This document shows positions 1 through 8,497 of a stretch of 64,000 nucleotides of DNA, one piece after another. Location of the stretch: contig JBGAIH010000001.1 of NCBI GenBank assembly GCA_044225675.1, positions 186,001-250,000 of the forward strand, written 5' to 3'. Made by a program: the position numbers and the translations under genes. This DNA comes from JACMQX01 sp044225675. Lineage in GTDB: Bacteria; Pseudomonadota; Gammaproteobacteria; Burkholderiales; Burkholderiaceae_C. A model generated the notes under the pieces. The model saw only the letters and a list, made by a program, of their open reading frames with translations. It ran no database searches and was not told where the DNA came from. The number at the start of each line of letters is the position of its first letter. The first letter of the stretch is position 1.

Positions 1-386
1 TGGGCCTGCAGGCGCTGAGCGGGAAGATCGACACCGTGCTGGTGGCGCTGGCCGACCAGCCGCTGATCAACGGGCAGGACATCAACGACCTGATCGGCGC
101 CTACAAGAAGCGGCCCGCCGGAACCGAGGTCGTGCAGCCCACGGTGGACGGCCTGCCTGGCAACCCGGTGATGTTCAGCCAGAGCGTGCGCGAGCAGCTC
201 CTGGCCAGCGAGGCGCGCGTGGGCTGCAAGCAGTGGCAATCGGTCAACCCGCAGGCGGTCCACCCCTGGGCGACCACCAACACGCGCTACCGCACCGACG
301 TGGACAGCCCCGAGGACATCGAGGCGCTGGCCGCCCGCACCGGCCACTTTCTGTGCTGGCCGGCTGATCTGCTGACCGAAGCCTGA
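1..386 (+). CDS. MocA-like molybdenum cofactor nucleotidyltransferase, C-terminal part
   Basis: Partial gene entering from the left edge; the open frame starts at base 3 with no start codon in view. The fragment has features of MobA/MocA-type NTP transferases: LADQPLI (equivalent of the family's DxPL segment), GLPGNPVMF (the GxPGHP-like substrate loop) and a C-terminal TDVDSPEDIEAL, which matches the family ending D-x-D-T-P-E-D. Such enzymes attach CMP (MocA) or GMP (MobA) to molybdopterin. The nearby xdhC gene favours the MocA role in xanthine-dehydrogenase-family maturation; this is inferred from context. Confidence 0.75.
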   Translation, partial: GLQALSGKIDTVLVALADQPLINGQDINDLIGAYKKRPAGTEVVQPTVDGLPGNPVMFSQSVREQLLASEARVGCKQWQSVNPQAVHPWATTNTRYRTDVDSPEDIEALAARTGHFLCWPADLLTEA

Positions 387-393
387 GCCATCC

Positions 394-1092
394 ATGCACA
401 TGGCGCCCGATCCACTGCTCCCGCTCTGGTCCACCCCGCTAGGCGTGTACCGATGGTCGCGTGCGGAGGCGGTCAAACCCTTGCTGGTGCGCGTATTCAA
501 GACCCTGCACGCCAACGACCCTGGCGCCGACCCGGCCGCCGCCTTCTACGCCAGTCGCGACGACCTGCTGCAGCGGGTCAGCCTGCCCGAGTGGGACGCA
601 CTGCTGCGCTTCATCGTCGATGGCCTGCGCCAGACCGTGGCCCTGGCCAACCAGGGCGCCTGGCCCGAAGCCACACCCGGCCTGCAGATCGCGCTGCGCG
701 GCGTCTGGTTCCAGATCGCCAACCGCGGCAGCCGCCACGACGTGCACACGCACGGCAACTGTTCCTGGTCGGGCGTGTACTGCCTGCAGGTGGACGAGGA
801 AGAGGCACGCACCGCCCACCCGCTGCTGGGTGCCACCAACGGCGTGACACGCTTCTACGGTCCGCACTTCAACCACCTGGGCGGCGCCCACATGGACTTC
901 GGCAACGCCTACCTGCAGTCGGCGCACCTCGACATCGCGCCGCTGCCGGGCCAACTGATCGTGTTCCCGTCCTGGCTGCCGCACCAGGCCATGCCCTACG
1001 ACGGTGAGTCCGACCGGGTCATTGTCTCGTTCAACGCCAGCGTGCACGCGGCCACAGGCAGCGACCAGCTGTACGGCTACAGCCATGTCTGA
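394..1092 (+). CDS. 2OG-Fe(II) oxygenase superfamily protein (TIGR02466-like)
   Basis: A 232-residue protein resembling the putative 2-oxoglutarate/Fe(II) oxygenases of the TIGR02466 type. Visible motifs are HDVHTHGNCSWSGVYCLQ (metal-binding H-x-D/H region followed by the family's SGVYYL-like strand) and FPSWLPHQAMPY followed by SDRVIVSFN (distal His and the Arg that would bind 2-oxoglutarate). Substrate is unknown. It starts 7 bases after the MocA-like gene and overlaps the next gene, so it belongs to the same cluster. Family assignment is from motifs; function is not established. Confidence 0.65.
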   Translation: MHMAPDPLLPLWSTPLGVYRWSRAEAVKPLLVRVFKTLHANDPGADPAAAFYASRDDLLQRVSLPEWDALLRFIVDGLRQTVALANQGAWPEATPGLQIALRGVWFQIANRGSRHDVHTHGNCSWSGVYCLQVDEEEARTAHPLLGATNGVTRFYGPHFNHLGGAHMDFGNAYLQSAHLDIAPLPGQLIVFPSWLPHQAMPYDGESDRVIVSFNASVHAATGSDQLYGYSHV

Positions 1093-1954
1093 ATGCTTGC
1101 GCCTCACGTCGCTGTCAGCGCTGCGCCAGGGCGACGCGCTGCTGGCCTGGGTACTGCTGGGCTGGTTGGGCCAGCGCCTGGGCTGGTCGGCGGCCAGCGG
1201 GGTTTTGCCGGTGGTGGTCTGGTGGGCGGTGCGCTCCGGCGCCACTGCGCTGGGCATGCACGGCGCATGGCCCGGAGTCTGGCTATGGGCCTGGGGTGCT
1301 GGCGTTCTGGGGCTGCTGGCCTTGCCAACGCTGCTGCCCGCCGGCCCTGCGGCGCTGGGGGTCCTGCTGCTCAGCGCCGCCGCGTGGGGCGCCTGGAGCG
1401 CATCGCTCGCCCGCGTAGCCGGCGACACCTCCCCGACCCTGCCTGGACAGGCCATGGGGCTCATGATGGGCAGCCTGTGGCTGAGCAGCCAGTGGTGCCT
1501 GGGGCCGGGCTGGACCGACACGCAGGCCGTGACCCTGCACATCGGGCTCATGGCGGGAATGCCCCTGCTCGTGGCCGTGTCGTGGAGGCGCGCACCGGTT
1601 TGCCTGCACGCGTCTCCGCGCCAGGCGACGGTCCTGCTGGCGGCCGGTGCGCTTCTGATGGCCTGGCCGGAAACCCGGGATTGGCGGCTGGCGGGCATGG
1701 TGCTCTTGGTGCTGGCTTGGTCGTTGGCAGCGCAGGGCCTGCGTCAGGGGCACAGCACGCTCATGACTGTGCCGACCGGCGTTGGACCTGCCCTGCTGCT
1801 GGGTGCCGGCCTGCTGGCCCCCACCCAAGGGCCGGCTGCGCTGCAGTGGGCCTGGTGGGTGGTAGCTGCGCTAGCCCTAGCGTCAATGTGTACCCGTCGA
1901 CCCAACCGGCCACAGATTCCCGTCAACACCCAACGCTGGAGCGATGCCTCATGA
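1085..1954 (+). CDS. Polytopic membrane protein, function unknown
   Basis: A 289-residue protein rich in Leu, Ala, Trp and Gly with about eight hydrophobic stretches (LLAWVLLGWLGQRLGW, VLPVVVWWAVRSG, VWLWAWGAGVLGLLALPTLL and others), so an integral inner-membrane protein. The ATG at 1085 overlaps the preceding stop by 8 bases and its own stop overlaps the xdhC start (ATGA), pointing to translational coupling. I recognise no family. Its place between an oxygenase and XdhC suggests a role linked to a molybdenum hydroxylase or its substrate, which is inference only. Confidence 0.55.
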   Translation: MSECLRLTSLSALRQGDALLAWVLLGWLGQRLGWSAASGVLPVVVWWAVRSGATALGMHGAWPGVWLWAWGAGVLGLLALPTLLPAGPAALGVLLLSAAAWGAWSASLARVAGDTSPTLPGQAMGLMMGSLWLSSQWCLGPGWTDTQAVTLHIGLMAGMPLLVAVSWRRAPVCLHASPRQATVLLAAGALLMAWPETRDWRLAGMVLLVLAWSLAAQGLRQGHSTLMTVPTGVGPALLLGAGLLAPTQGPAALQWAWWVVAALALASMCTRRPNRPQIPVNTQRWSDAS

Positions 1955-2952
1955 ACAGCCTCGACATCGACGTCATCCGCACCGCCCTGGACTGGCAGTC
2001 GCGCGGCCAGCGCGTGGTCATGGGCACGGTGGTGCGCACCTGGGGTTCGGCCCCGCGCCCGCCGGGCTCGCTGATGGTGATCCGCGAGGACGGCCAGGTG
2101 GCGGGCTCGGTGTCGGGCGGCTGCATCGAGGACGACCTGATCGGCCGCGTGGCGCGCGGCGAACTGGCGCTGAGAAAACCCGAGACCACGACCTACGGTG
2201 AGACCGCAGAAGAATCGCGGCGCTTCGGCCTGCCCTGTGGCGGCACGGTGCAGCTGGTGCTGGAGCCGCTCTCGCCCGCTTCGCAGCTGCGCGAGTTGCT
2301 CGCGACGATCGAGGGTCATCAGCGGGTGCAGCGGCGGCTGGACATGGCGACCGGCATGGTGCAGCTAGCACCGACCGAAGCGGGCGACCGCGTGCAGTTT
2401 GACGGACAGACGCTGACCACTGCGCACGGCCCGCGGCTGCGCATGCTCATCATCGGTGGCGGCCAGCTCTCGCGCTACTTGGCGACCATGGCGGTGATGC
2501 TGGACTATCAGGTGACGGTGTGCGAGCCGCGTGATGAGTACCACGAGGGCTGGGAGCGACTAGAGGGCGTGACGCTGTCGACCACCATGCCCGACGACCT
2601 GGTGCTGGCGATGCGGCTGGACGAACACAGCGCGGTGGTGGCCGTGACGCACGACCCCAAGCTCGATGACCTGGCTCTGATGGAGGCGCTGTGCACGCCG
2701 GCGTTTTATGTGGGCGCGCTTGGTTCGCTGCAGAACAACGCGAAACGGCGCACACGGTTGCTCGAATTCGACGTGAGCGAGGAAGAGGCCGCGCGGTTGC
2801 ACGGCCCGGTGGGCCTGAACCTGGGCGCCCTCACGCCGCCCGAGATTGCGATGAGCATCGTGGCCGAAATGACCGCCATCCGTCGGGGCATGGACCTCTC
2901 GGGTCCGCTAAGCAACTGGTCGGGGTCCAAGACGGTCTGTCGAACTCACTAG
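1951..2952 (+). CDS. xdhC: XdhC family molybdenum cofactor insertion protein
   Basis: A 333-residue XdhC-like protein. The N-terminal XdhC/CoxI part contains TWGSAPRPPGSLMVI and GSVSGGCIEDDL, both family signatures; the C-terminal part is a Rossmann fold starting MLIIGGGQLSRYLA and ending with the conserved FYVGALGS and GLNLGALTPPEIAMSI segments. XdhC proteins bind molybdopterin, promote its sulfuration and deliver it to xanthine-dehydrogenase-family apoenzymes. The start codon overlaps the upstream stop (ATGA). The target hydroxylase is not in the window and may lie to the left. Confidence 0.9.
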   Translation: MNSLDIDVIRTALDWQSRGQRVVMGTVVRTWGSAPRPPGSLMVIREDGQVAGSVSGGCIEDDLIGRVARGELALRKPETTTYGETAEESRRFGLPCGGTVQLVLEPLSPASQLRELLATIEGHQRVQRRLDMATGMVQLAPTEAGDRVQFDGQTLTTAHGPRLRMLIIGGGQLSRYLATMAVMLDYQVTVCEPRDEYHEGWERLEGVTLSTTMPDDLVLAMRLDEHSAVVAVTHDPKLDDLALMEALCTPAFYVGALGSLQNNAKRRTRLLEFDVSEEEAARLHGPVGLNLGALTPPEIAMSIVAEMTAIRRGMDLSGPLSNWSGSKTVCRTH

Positions 2953-3068
2953 GAGTTGTGTACTGTCATGCACCATATCAGGGTGCGCGTCAAAATGTTT
3001 GTGCAAACGGTTCGGACTTCAGTTGATGGAGATACGGTCTGCGAACTGAATGGAGACGTGAGTTAGTT

Positions 3069-3098
3069 AAATCGCCCGCACAGGCGAGCGATTTTTTT
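3069..3098 (+). terminator. Rho-independent terminator after xdhC
   Basis: Inverted repeat AAATCGC / GCGATTT with further pairing inside (CGCC/GGCG), followed by seven T residues on the + strand. It sits about 115 bases downstream of xdhC and just before the convergent relaxase gene. Confidence 0.7.
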
Positions 3099-3104
3099 CG
3101 AGGC

Positions 3105-5060
3105 TCAAATTCCCAGACCATGCTGCTGTCCGAATTGCCAAGTCACTGTCTGACCACGTACGACGGCCGAGATCTGCTGACCCCGGCGCTGCTCCACTGC
3201 CGGTCGCCATGGAATAAAGCTGAAACCCACGCCGTCTTCAAGCACCACAAAGCGACCGCTTGTGAGCTGGATGGAGCGGCGATAGATGCCGCTTGCGCGC
3301 TGACCGTCTTGGATAGGTCGGTAAGGCTGACCCGTCAGCTCCTGCAAAGACTGCCCCACTGAAGCCAACTCGCGGCCTCGAAGTGTCGCCAAAAGATCTC
3401 TTGCAAGAACAACACGCTGACCACGTCGTTCCGCCAGCCCCTGTTCGGCCAGAAAATCAACCCGTTGCTGCAGCGCAGCCTTGACCTCGGCACCAAAGCC
3501 CAGGTCACCCAGCCCCCTGCCACTGCTGATCAACCGCTGATCAAGCCAGGTGGAGCCGATCACTCGGGCCTGCCGCTCAATCGTAAGGTGTGATTTCAGA
3601 TCCACCGCCACACCACCGCCAAGACGTTGCGCGTCGTACTGACGGCCTCGCTCAGCAAGGTCGCCCGGCACGCGCCAGACGCCTTCAGCCTCGCGCTCCA
3701 CGAGGCCGGCACGGCGCAGGGCTTCGAGCCGGCGCACATGCGCCGCCACCACCTTACGCGGATCACGGTTGGGCGTGGCCTGACCTTGCGCGACGGCCAG
3801 ATGGTGATCGGTGCGGTATACGCCATCAACGGCCAGCGCTGTGATGTTCCGGTCGGCGACTCGCACGTCGACCGAGCCTTTCACCTCCACCACGGCGCCG
3901 GTTGGATATTGCTCCAGCTCCGAGCGCGACGGCAGCGCGACGTAGTGCGCCTTGCCGTCGATCCCGTCGACGATCAGGTAGCCCTTGTCATGCAGCTCGT
4001 CGGCCAGTCCCTTACCGACGACGCGGCCGACGATGGCGCGGCCATCCTCGCCGGGTTGGAACACGGCCAGCTCGCGCTGCTGGCCGCTCATGGCGCGATG
4101 CATGGTGCGGATGATGTCGCCACGCTCGCCCATGGCTCGCAACGTGGACTCGGCGATGGCGTGAATGGCCCACATGCCGGGCTGCTTTTCGGTTGCCAGG
4201 CCCATGCGCTGCAAGTGCTGCAGGCGGCCGATCAGCATCTGTCGCTGGCGTAGCAGCCGGGGTGCGGCCAGTGTCTCCGGCAGCACCAGGCCGTCCTTGA
4301 CCTCGCGCTGCAAGGTGCGGTCCAACCCCGTCCATCGCTCCTGGTCGACTTCGCGCTGCATGGCGCGCTGGATCTCCAGCTCGGTGCGCGGCCCCAGCCA
4401 CTCGGTTGCCAGATCAGCGGCCCGACGGCGCATCCCCTCGGCGATGTAGTCGCGGGAAATGATGAGGTCATTGCCGTTATCGTCCTTGCCGCGCAGGACG
4501 ACGTGCGTGTGCGGGTTGTCGGTGTTCCAGTGATCCACCGCCACCCAGTCCAGCCGCGAGCCCAGGTCGGCCTCCATGCGTGCCATCAGGTGCCGGGTAT
4601 AGGTGCGCAGATCATCGAGCTGTTCGGCGTCCTCCGGTGAAACGATGAAGCGGAACTGGTGCCGGTCCTCGCGCCCGCGCTCCTCGAAAGCAGTGGCGTC
4701 CGCTGCGTCGGTCGTCGGGCCATAGGCATCGCCCGGACCACCCTGGCGATCAACCCCTTCGCGTTCGATGTAGCGCAGATGCGTGGTGGTTGAACGCGGC
4801 CCGGCTTTGGCCAGATTGACCAGTCGCACCTTGACCGTTGCGCGCCGGGCATTGGGCGTGAGCGAGGCCCCAGCGAAGCGCGCCGCGACATGACCACGCC
4901 CCAGCCGGGAACCGGGCCGCTGACCGGCTTTGCCGACCGTCTTGCCGAGTTTGGTACCGGCCTTGTTGGTCTGGCGCAGCACCTTGTTGATGAAGGCTTC
5001 GCCCCGCTGTTTCGGCGCGCCAGGCCGGATGCGAAAACGGTCTTCGTCACGGCTGCTCAT
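3105..5060 (-). CDS. rlxS: Tn4371-type relaxase (RlxS/VirD2-like, DUF3363)
   Basis: A 651-residue conjugative relaxase. Around residue 183 it carries NPHTHVVLRG, the metal-binding histidine motif of MOB relaxases, after an HQFRFIVSPEDAEQL segment typical of this family; the rest corresponds to the DUF3363 C-terminal region of Tn4371-like elements. Such enzymes nick at oriT and pilot the transfer strand. The ATG at 5060 was chosen over upstream in-frame codons because GGAG lies 8 bases before it and it overlaps the preceding stop (ATGA). It is the last visible gene of the leftward backbone. Confidence 0.88.
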   Translation of the reverse strand: MSSRDEDRFRIRPGAPKQRGEAFINKVLRQTNKAGTKLGKTVGKAGQRPGSRLGRGHVAARFAGASLTPNARRATVKVRLVNLAKAGPRSTTTHLRYIEREGVDRQGGPGDAYGPTTDAADATAFEERGREDRHQFRFIVSPEDAEQLDDLRTYTRHLMARMEADLGSRLDWVAVDHWNTDNPHTHVVLRGKDDNGNDLIISRDYIAEGMRRRAADLATEWLGPRTELEIQRAMQREVDQERWTGLDRTLQREVKDGLVLPETLAAPRLLRQRQMLIGRLQHLQRMGLATEKQPGMWAIHAIAESTLRAMGERGDIIRTMHRAMSGQQRELAVFQPGEDGRAIVGRVVGKGLADELHDKGYLIVDGIDGKAHYVALPSRSELEQYPTGAVVEVKGSVDVRVADRNITALAVDGVYRTDHHLAVAQGQATPNRDPRKVVAAHVRRLEALRRAGLVEREAEGVWRVPGDLAERGRQYDAQRLGGGVAVDLKSHLTIERQARVIGSTWLDQRLISSGRGLGDLGFGAEVKAALQQRVDFLAEQGLAERRGQRVVLARDLLATLRGRELASVGQSLQELTGQPYRPIQDGQRASGIYRRSIQLTSGRFVVLEDGVGFSFIPWRPAVEQRRGQQISAVVRGQTVTWQFGQQHGLGI

Positions 5061-5335
5061 GGGGCGGCTCCATCCAAAGCCATCGCAATACGGCGAGCGA
5101 AGCACACGGTTTCGCCAATGCTGCTGCGGCATTGCACACTCTCGCGGCACGCTGCCGTCTCTTGGCGCGTGCCGCGCCACCCCCACGTGCAGACTGGTTT
5201 TCCGAGCGGCCAGGTGCCGCGACCTTTTATCTTGCCCTGCATCGTTCCCCGTGCACCTGTGCCGTTCACCGGGCCGGCGGGCACGGTGAGGCGATGCTCC
5301 GGCGGCTGCGGCGACTGCCGTAGCGTGGCCGTCAT
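5057..5335 (-). CDS. Small conserved backbone protein, unknown function
   Basis: A 92-residue basic protein (starts MTATLRQSPQPPEH) lying between the TraF-like peptidase and the relaxase. Both junctions are ATGA overlaps, four bases at 5332-5335 and four bases at 5057-5060, which is strong evidence that it is translated as part of the operon. It has five cysteines and several Trp/Arg residues but I recognise no domain. Confidence 0.6.
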   Translation of the reverse strand: MTATLRQSPQPPEHRLTVPAGPVNGTGARGTMQGKIKGRGTWPLGKPVCTWGWRGTRQETAACRESVQCRSSIGETVCFARRIAMALDGAAP

Positions 5336-5895
5336 GGCTGGGCCTCCAACCACAGCGGGTGCGCGGTGCCGATCACATCGACGCTGCGCACCGGCCCAAA
5401 ATAGCGACTGTCGAACGAGGCCGGATTTGTTGCGCTGAGCAGGAAGACTTCGCCAGCCCGCAAGCGGCGGCACTGCGGCCAGCCGTGCAGCGGGCGACCC
5501 AAGCGGTCCGCGCGCAAGGTGGTGGCCACTGCGTTGCCGTCGATGTGCAAGGTCTGGCCAATGATGCACACGCGTTGTGGTGCCACGGCGCCCACGCGTT
5601 TGAGCAGCGGCACCTCCAGCGGCAGGTAGCAGCGCTGCGCGGCAAGTGCGGCAGCGTGGGCAGGTAGGCGGACAAGCACGATGCTGCCGACCTGCAGCGG
5701 TGCGGGCTTCGGTGTGGTGCCCGGCGTAGGCTGTTGCACCATCGGATCGACGCTATACCAGCCTACTGGAACGCTGTCAGACGGGTTGTAGACCAGGCGT
5801 GGCATGGGATTGGCGAACGATGCCCAGGCGAGTGCAGCCAATGCGACGGTCGCTGCGCTGCCGAGTGCAAGGATGGAAGCACGCGAGCGGCTCAT
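5332..5895 (-). CDS. traF: TraF-like S26 family signal peptidase
   Basis: A 187-residue protein with an N-terminal membrane anchor (ILALGSAATVALAALAWASF), then YNPSDSVPVGWYSV, where the Ser of NxSxSxPxGxY is the S26/TraF nucleophile, and LPLEVPLLKRVGAV, which supplies the catalytic Lys. TraF peptidases mature and cyclise the conjugative pilin (TrbC). The pilin gene itself is not in the window. Its start overlaps the end of the DUF2840 gene by four bases, and its stop overlaps the next gene. Confidence 0.85.
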   Translation of the reverse strand: MSRSRASILALGSAATVALAALAWASFANPMPRLVYNPSDSVPVGWYSVDPMVQQPTPGTTPKPAPLQVGSIVLVRLPAHAAALAAQRCYLPLEVPLLKRVGAVAPQRVCIIGQTLHIDGNAVATTLRADRLGRPLHGWPQCRRLRAGEVFLLSATNPASFDSRYFGPVRSVDVIGTAHPLWLEAQP

Positions 5896-6473
5896 GGCAA
5901 GTCCCTCGCAGCCAGTGCTGCGGCGTGGCGGTCGACGCTGTATGCAGGCAGTTGCAGCGGAGCGACCGACGACCCGGAGGTCCAGGCTGCGAGGCGGTTG
6001 CCCAGCGTTCCCCAGTATGCGGCGGCGACGGTGCAGGCGTCGATGCCTTGAGCCTCGATGGCGTCGATCTGCTGCAGTACTGCGTGTACCTTGAGTTCGC
6101 CTTCGGCGTTCAGCAACAGGCGTGCCCCGGGGCGAACACCGGGTAAGCGCTGCATGGTGTCCAGTGGGGTGCCGGCCTGCAGCACCATCAATTGCCACAG
6201 CGTCGTGCCATGGTCGTTGGCCTGCCAGCGCACGCGGCAGAAGATGGCAGACGGATTGAAGATCGCACAGCGACGCCAGTGGTCGAGTTGCAAGGTGCGT
6301 TCGGGCTGCCCGAAGCGCAGATAGAGGTTGAACCGCTGGTGGACATAGGCCAGCGAGACGCGTGTCAGCGGCGGGCTTCCTGCCGGGCTGTGTTGCAGAG
6401 GAAAAGGGCGCGGCAGCGGCGGCTGCATTGCGCTGGGAGCAACCGTGCCATCGGGCGTGGTGTTCATGTTCAT
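5892..6473 (-). CDS. DUF2840 family protein
   Basis: A 193-residue protein matching the DUF2840 family found beside parA and traF in Tn4371-like elements: TRVSLAYVHQRFNLYLRFG, FNPSAIFCRVRWQANDHGT and the C-terminal AYWGTLGNRLAAW are the recognisable segments. Function is unknown. It overlaps the upstream ribbon-helix-helix gene and the downstream traF gene by four bases each, so all are in one leftward operon. Confidence 0.75.
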   Translation of the reverse strand: MNMNTTPDGTVAPSAMQPPLPRPFPLQHSPAGSPPLTRVSLAYVHQRFNLYLRFGQPERTLQLDHWRRCAIFNPSAIFCRVRWQANDHGTTLWQLMVLQAGTPLDTMQRLPGVRPGARLLLNAEGELKVHAVLQQIDAIEAQGIDACTVAAAYWGTLGNRLAAWTSGSSVAPLQLPAYSVDRHAAALAARDLP

Positions 6474-6742
6474 GGGGATGTCTCCGAACGGGATTCCGGG
6501 AATTCGCGCTCCAGAAGGGCGCGCAGCAGCTCGGCCACGGTGGTGCCCTGGGTGAACGCCGAGACCTTGATGCGCGCGCGCATGGTGGGTGTGATGTCCA
6601 GCGTCAGGCGGGCGGTGAACAGATCGCCTTTCTGCAGTGCCTCGCCATCACCCTGGCGCACCCAGGCATCGGCCTGCGGGTCGGCGGGCGGGCGCACGCC
6701 GATGGCGATGCGTTTGCCGCGCAGTGGGCGTTCTGCCGTCAT
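6470..6742 (-). CDS. Ribbon-helix-helix-like partition accessory protein
   Basis: A 90-residue protein whose C-terminal half, TARLTLDITPTMRARIKVSAF then TTVAELLRALLEREF, has the strand-helix-helix pattern of ribbon-helix-helix DNA-binding proteins. It is directly downstream of parA with an ATGA overlap, the usual place for the small DNA-binding partner of a ParA ATPase. The ATG at 6742 was preferred over one at 6751 because of that overlap. A partition or autoregulatory role is inferred from position. Confidence 0.65.
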   Translation of the reverse strand: MTAERPLRGKRIAIGVRPPADPQADAWVRQGDGEALQKGDLFTARLTLDITPTMRARIKVSAFTQGTTVAELLRALLEREFPESRSETSP

Positions 6743-7377
6743 GATGGCCACCGCAGCAGTTCATCGACCAGGGCGGCCACCTCGCGTGCGGCTGCGCTGT
6801 CGGGTGCGGTTTCGCAGGCCAGCCGGCCGGCGGCCACGCTGTCGGCGAACACGATGCGCTGGTGCACCTCCGAGCGCAGCGCGGGCAGCGGCTGCTCGGC
6901 CAGCGCTTGGCGCGCTTCTCGACCGATGACGGTGGTGCTGACGCGCCGATTGATGACGAACGCCGCGCGCAGCGCCGGGCGGAACACCTGGGCCTCCCGG
7001 ATCAGCGCCACCATTTCGGCGCTGGCCCACAGGTCGTAGGGGCTGGGTTGCACCGGTATGACCACGCGGTCGGCCGCCAGCAACGCGGAGCGCGCCAGCG
7101 CTGCGATGCGGGGTGGGCCGTCGATGACGACGTGATCGACCCGCCGGGCGAGCTCGGGGGCTTCCTGGTGCAGGGTCTCGCGGGCCAGGCCCACGGCGCT
7201 GAACAGCCGGGGCAGGCCCTGCTGGCTGCGGCGTTGGGTCCAGTCGAGGGCAGAGCCCTGAGGGTCCGCATCGAGCAGCACGACCTGATGACCGCGCAAC
7301 GCGAGTTCGCCCGCGATGTGGGTGGCCAGCGTGGTCTTTCCCACGCCGCCTTTCTGGTTGAGCAGGGCCAGGATCAC
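6739..7377 (-). CDS. parA: ParA family partition ATPase
   Basis: A 212-residue ParA/MinD-type ATPase. It opens with ILALLNQKGGVGKTTLATHIA, the deviant Walker A motif (KGGVGKTT), followed by VVLLDADPQGSALDW (Walker A') and HVVIDGPPRI (Walker B). The start is taken as GTG at 7377: AAGGAG lies seven bases upstream and homologues begin at the first strand of the P-loop. It would segregate or stabilise the excised element together with the downstream ribbon-helix-helix protein. Confidence 0.9.
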   Translation of the reverse strand: MILALLNQKGGVGKTTLATHIAGELALRGHQVVLLDADPQGSALDWTQRRSQQGLPRLFSAVGLARETLHQEAPELARRVDHVVIDGPPRIAALARSALLAADRVVIPVQPSPYDLWASAEMVALIREAQVFRPALRAAFVINRRVSTTVIGREARQALAEQPLPALRSEVHQRIVFADSVAAGRLACETAPDSAAAREVAALVDELLRWPS

Positions 7378-7527
7378 GGCGTGGCTCCTTCTGCTCGAAG
7401 CGTGGCGGCAGCAGCGTGCCGGTCGGCACTTGTCCACCGAAACGGAGCGCTCTCACCACCAGTTAGATGAATTGGGTTAGGTACGTTACGGCCGACGACA
7501 ACCCGCGCCGCCATTGGGCTGGCGGCC

Positions 7528-7597
7528 GATTGGCACGCCTGATGGCACGATGGATGCCCGCCGGATAGCACGAGGCGGGACACGCCCGATGGCACGA
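7528..7597. repeat. Iteron-like direct repeats (candidate origin)
   Basis: Three direct copies of GAT(G/A)GCACGA at 7541-7550, 7564-7573 and 7588-7597, spaced 23 and 24 bases (about two helical turns), plus a degenerate copy GATTGGCACG at 7528-7537. They fill the only sizeable gap (7378-7621) between parA and the repA stop. Regularly spaced repeats next to an initiator gene are typical of iteron origins; that this is the oriV used by RepA is inference. Confidence 0.5.
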
Positions 7598-7621
7598 GCC
7601 CGTCCACAGGCCATGAACCGC

Positions 7622-8497
7622 TTATCCCCGTGCCGTGGGTGGCACTGGCCGAAAGGTCAACACCTCTGCCCCAGTCTCCGGCATGCGCACGATGCCCAGG
7701 CGGTAGCCGGGCATGGACTGCCGCGCCACCAGGGCGCGCAGGTCGCAGGCGAAGTCGTGTGGCTTGGCGGTGCTGCCGGATTTGCGGTGCAGGTGCTTGA
7801 AGTCGAACTGCCAGCCGCCGGGCTGATACCCGCCGTGCTTGCGCACCAGGCGGTAGAGCCAGCGCTCGATGCCGCCGGTGAGGTCGAAGTAGGCCGGGTC
7901 GATGGTGAGCACCAGGGCGGCGTCCAGCACGCCCGCATAGAACCAGTCCGGCAAGATCAGCTCGATGCCCAGCGGTGTGCCGCGGGCGTCGGCCAGTTCC
8001 TTCCACTCGTTGATCCATGAGAAGCGGTGCAGGCGCCGACCAGTGGTCTCGCGGATGGACGTGGCCACGGTGGTGGACTGCAGACGATCCAGCGCGGCCT
8101 TGAGGCGCTGGTAGTCGCGCAGCGACACGCCGCGCCCGATGAAGCGCAGGATCTCGTAGGGCCGCGCGCGCATCAGCCGCGAGGTCGTGATGCCCGCATC
8201 GCGCGCCTCCACGATCTGGCTGGCGGCCCAGATGAGGATGTCGGCGTCCCAGATGGTGGCGATGCCGTGTTCCTGCGTGCCTTCCACCCGGATGGCGACG
8301 TTGCCGCTGCGAAAGTCGATGGGCTTGGTGCGCCGCGATTTGGCCAGCGAGAAGAAGGGGTAGGCCATCAGGTCCTGGCTGTCGCGCGGCGCCATGTCGC
8401 CCGGCAGGGCTCGGAACAGGTCGAGCTGTTCCGCCGTGTGCTGTGGCGTGGGCAGGGACATCGGCAACAGGCGGCTGAGCGGGCGCGCAGCGCCCAT
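7622..8497 (-). CDS. repA: Replication initiator protein RepA
   Basis: A 291-residue protein of the replication initiator A family carried by Tn4371-type elements. Recognisable segments are PFFSLAKSRRTKPIDFRSG, TIWDADILIWAASQI, SLRDYQRLKAALDRLQSTTV and GGIERWLYRLVRKHGG, forming two winged-helix-like units. The start overlaps the stop of the upstream HTH gene by one base (TGATG). A plasmid-like replication step for the excised circle is the likely role. A later ATG (MSLPTPQ) is a possible alternative start. Confidence 0.85.
   Translation of the reverse strand: MGAARPLSRLLPMSLPTPQHTAEQLDLFRALPGDMAPRDSQDLMAYPFFSLAKSRRTKPIDFRSGNVAIRVEGTQEHGIATIWDADILIWAASQIVEARDAGITTSRLMRARPYEILRFIGRGVSLRDYQRLKAALDRLQSTTVATSIRETTGRRLHRFSWINEWKELADARGTPLGIELILPDWFYAGVLDAALVLTIDPAYFDLTGGIERWLYRLVRKHGGYQPGGWQFDFKHLHRKSGSTAKPHDFACDLRALVARQSMPGYRLGIVRMPETGAEVLTFRPVPPTARG

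Noticed and set aside
439..1698. Long minus-strand open frame (419 codons) opposite the oxygenase and membrane-protein genes
   Set aside because: Composition is Arg/Ala/Gln/His-rich as in antisense of high-GC genes, no domain, and it fully overlaps two better-supported genes.
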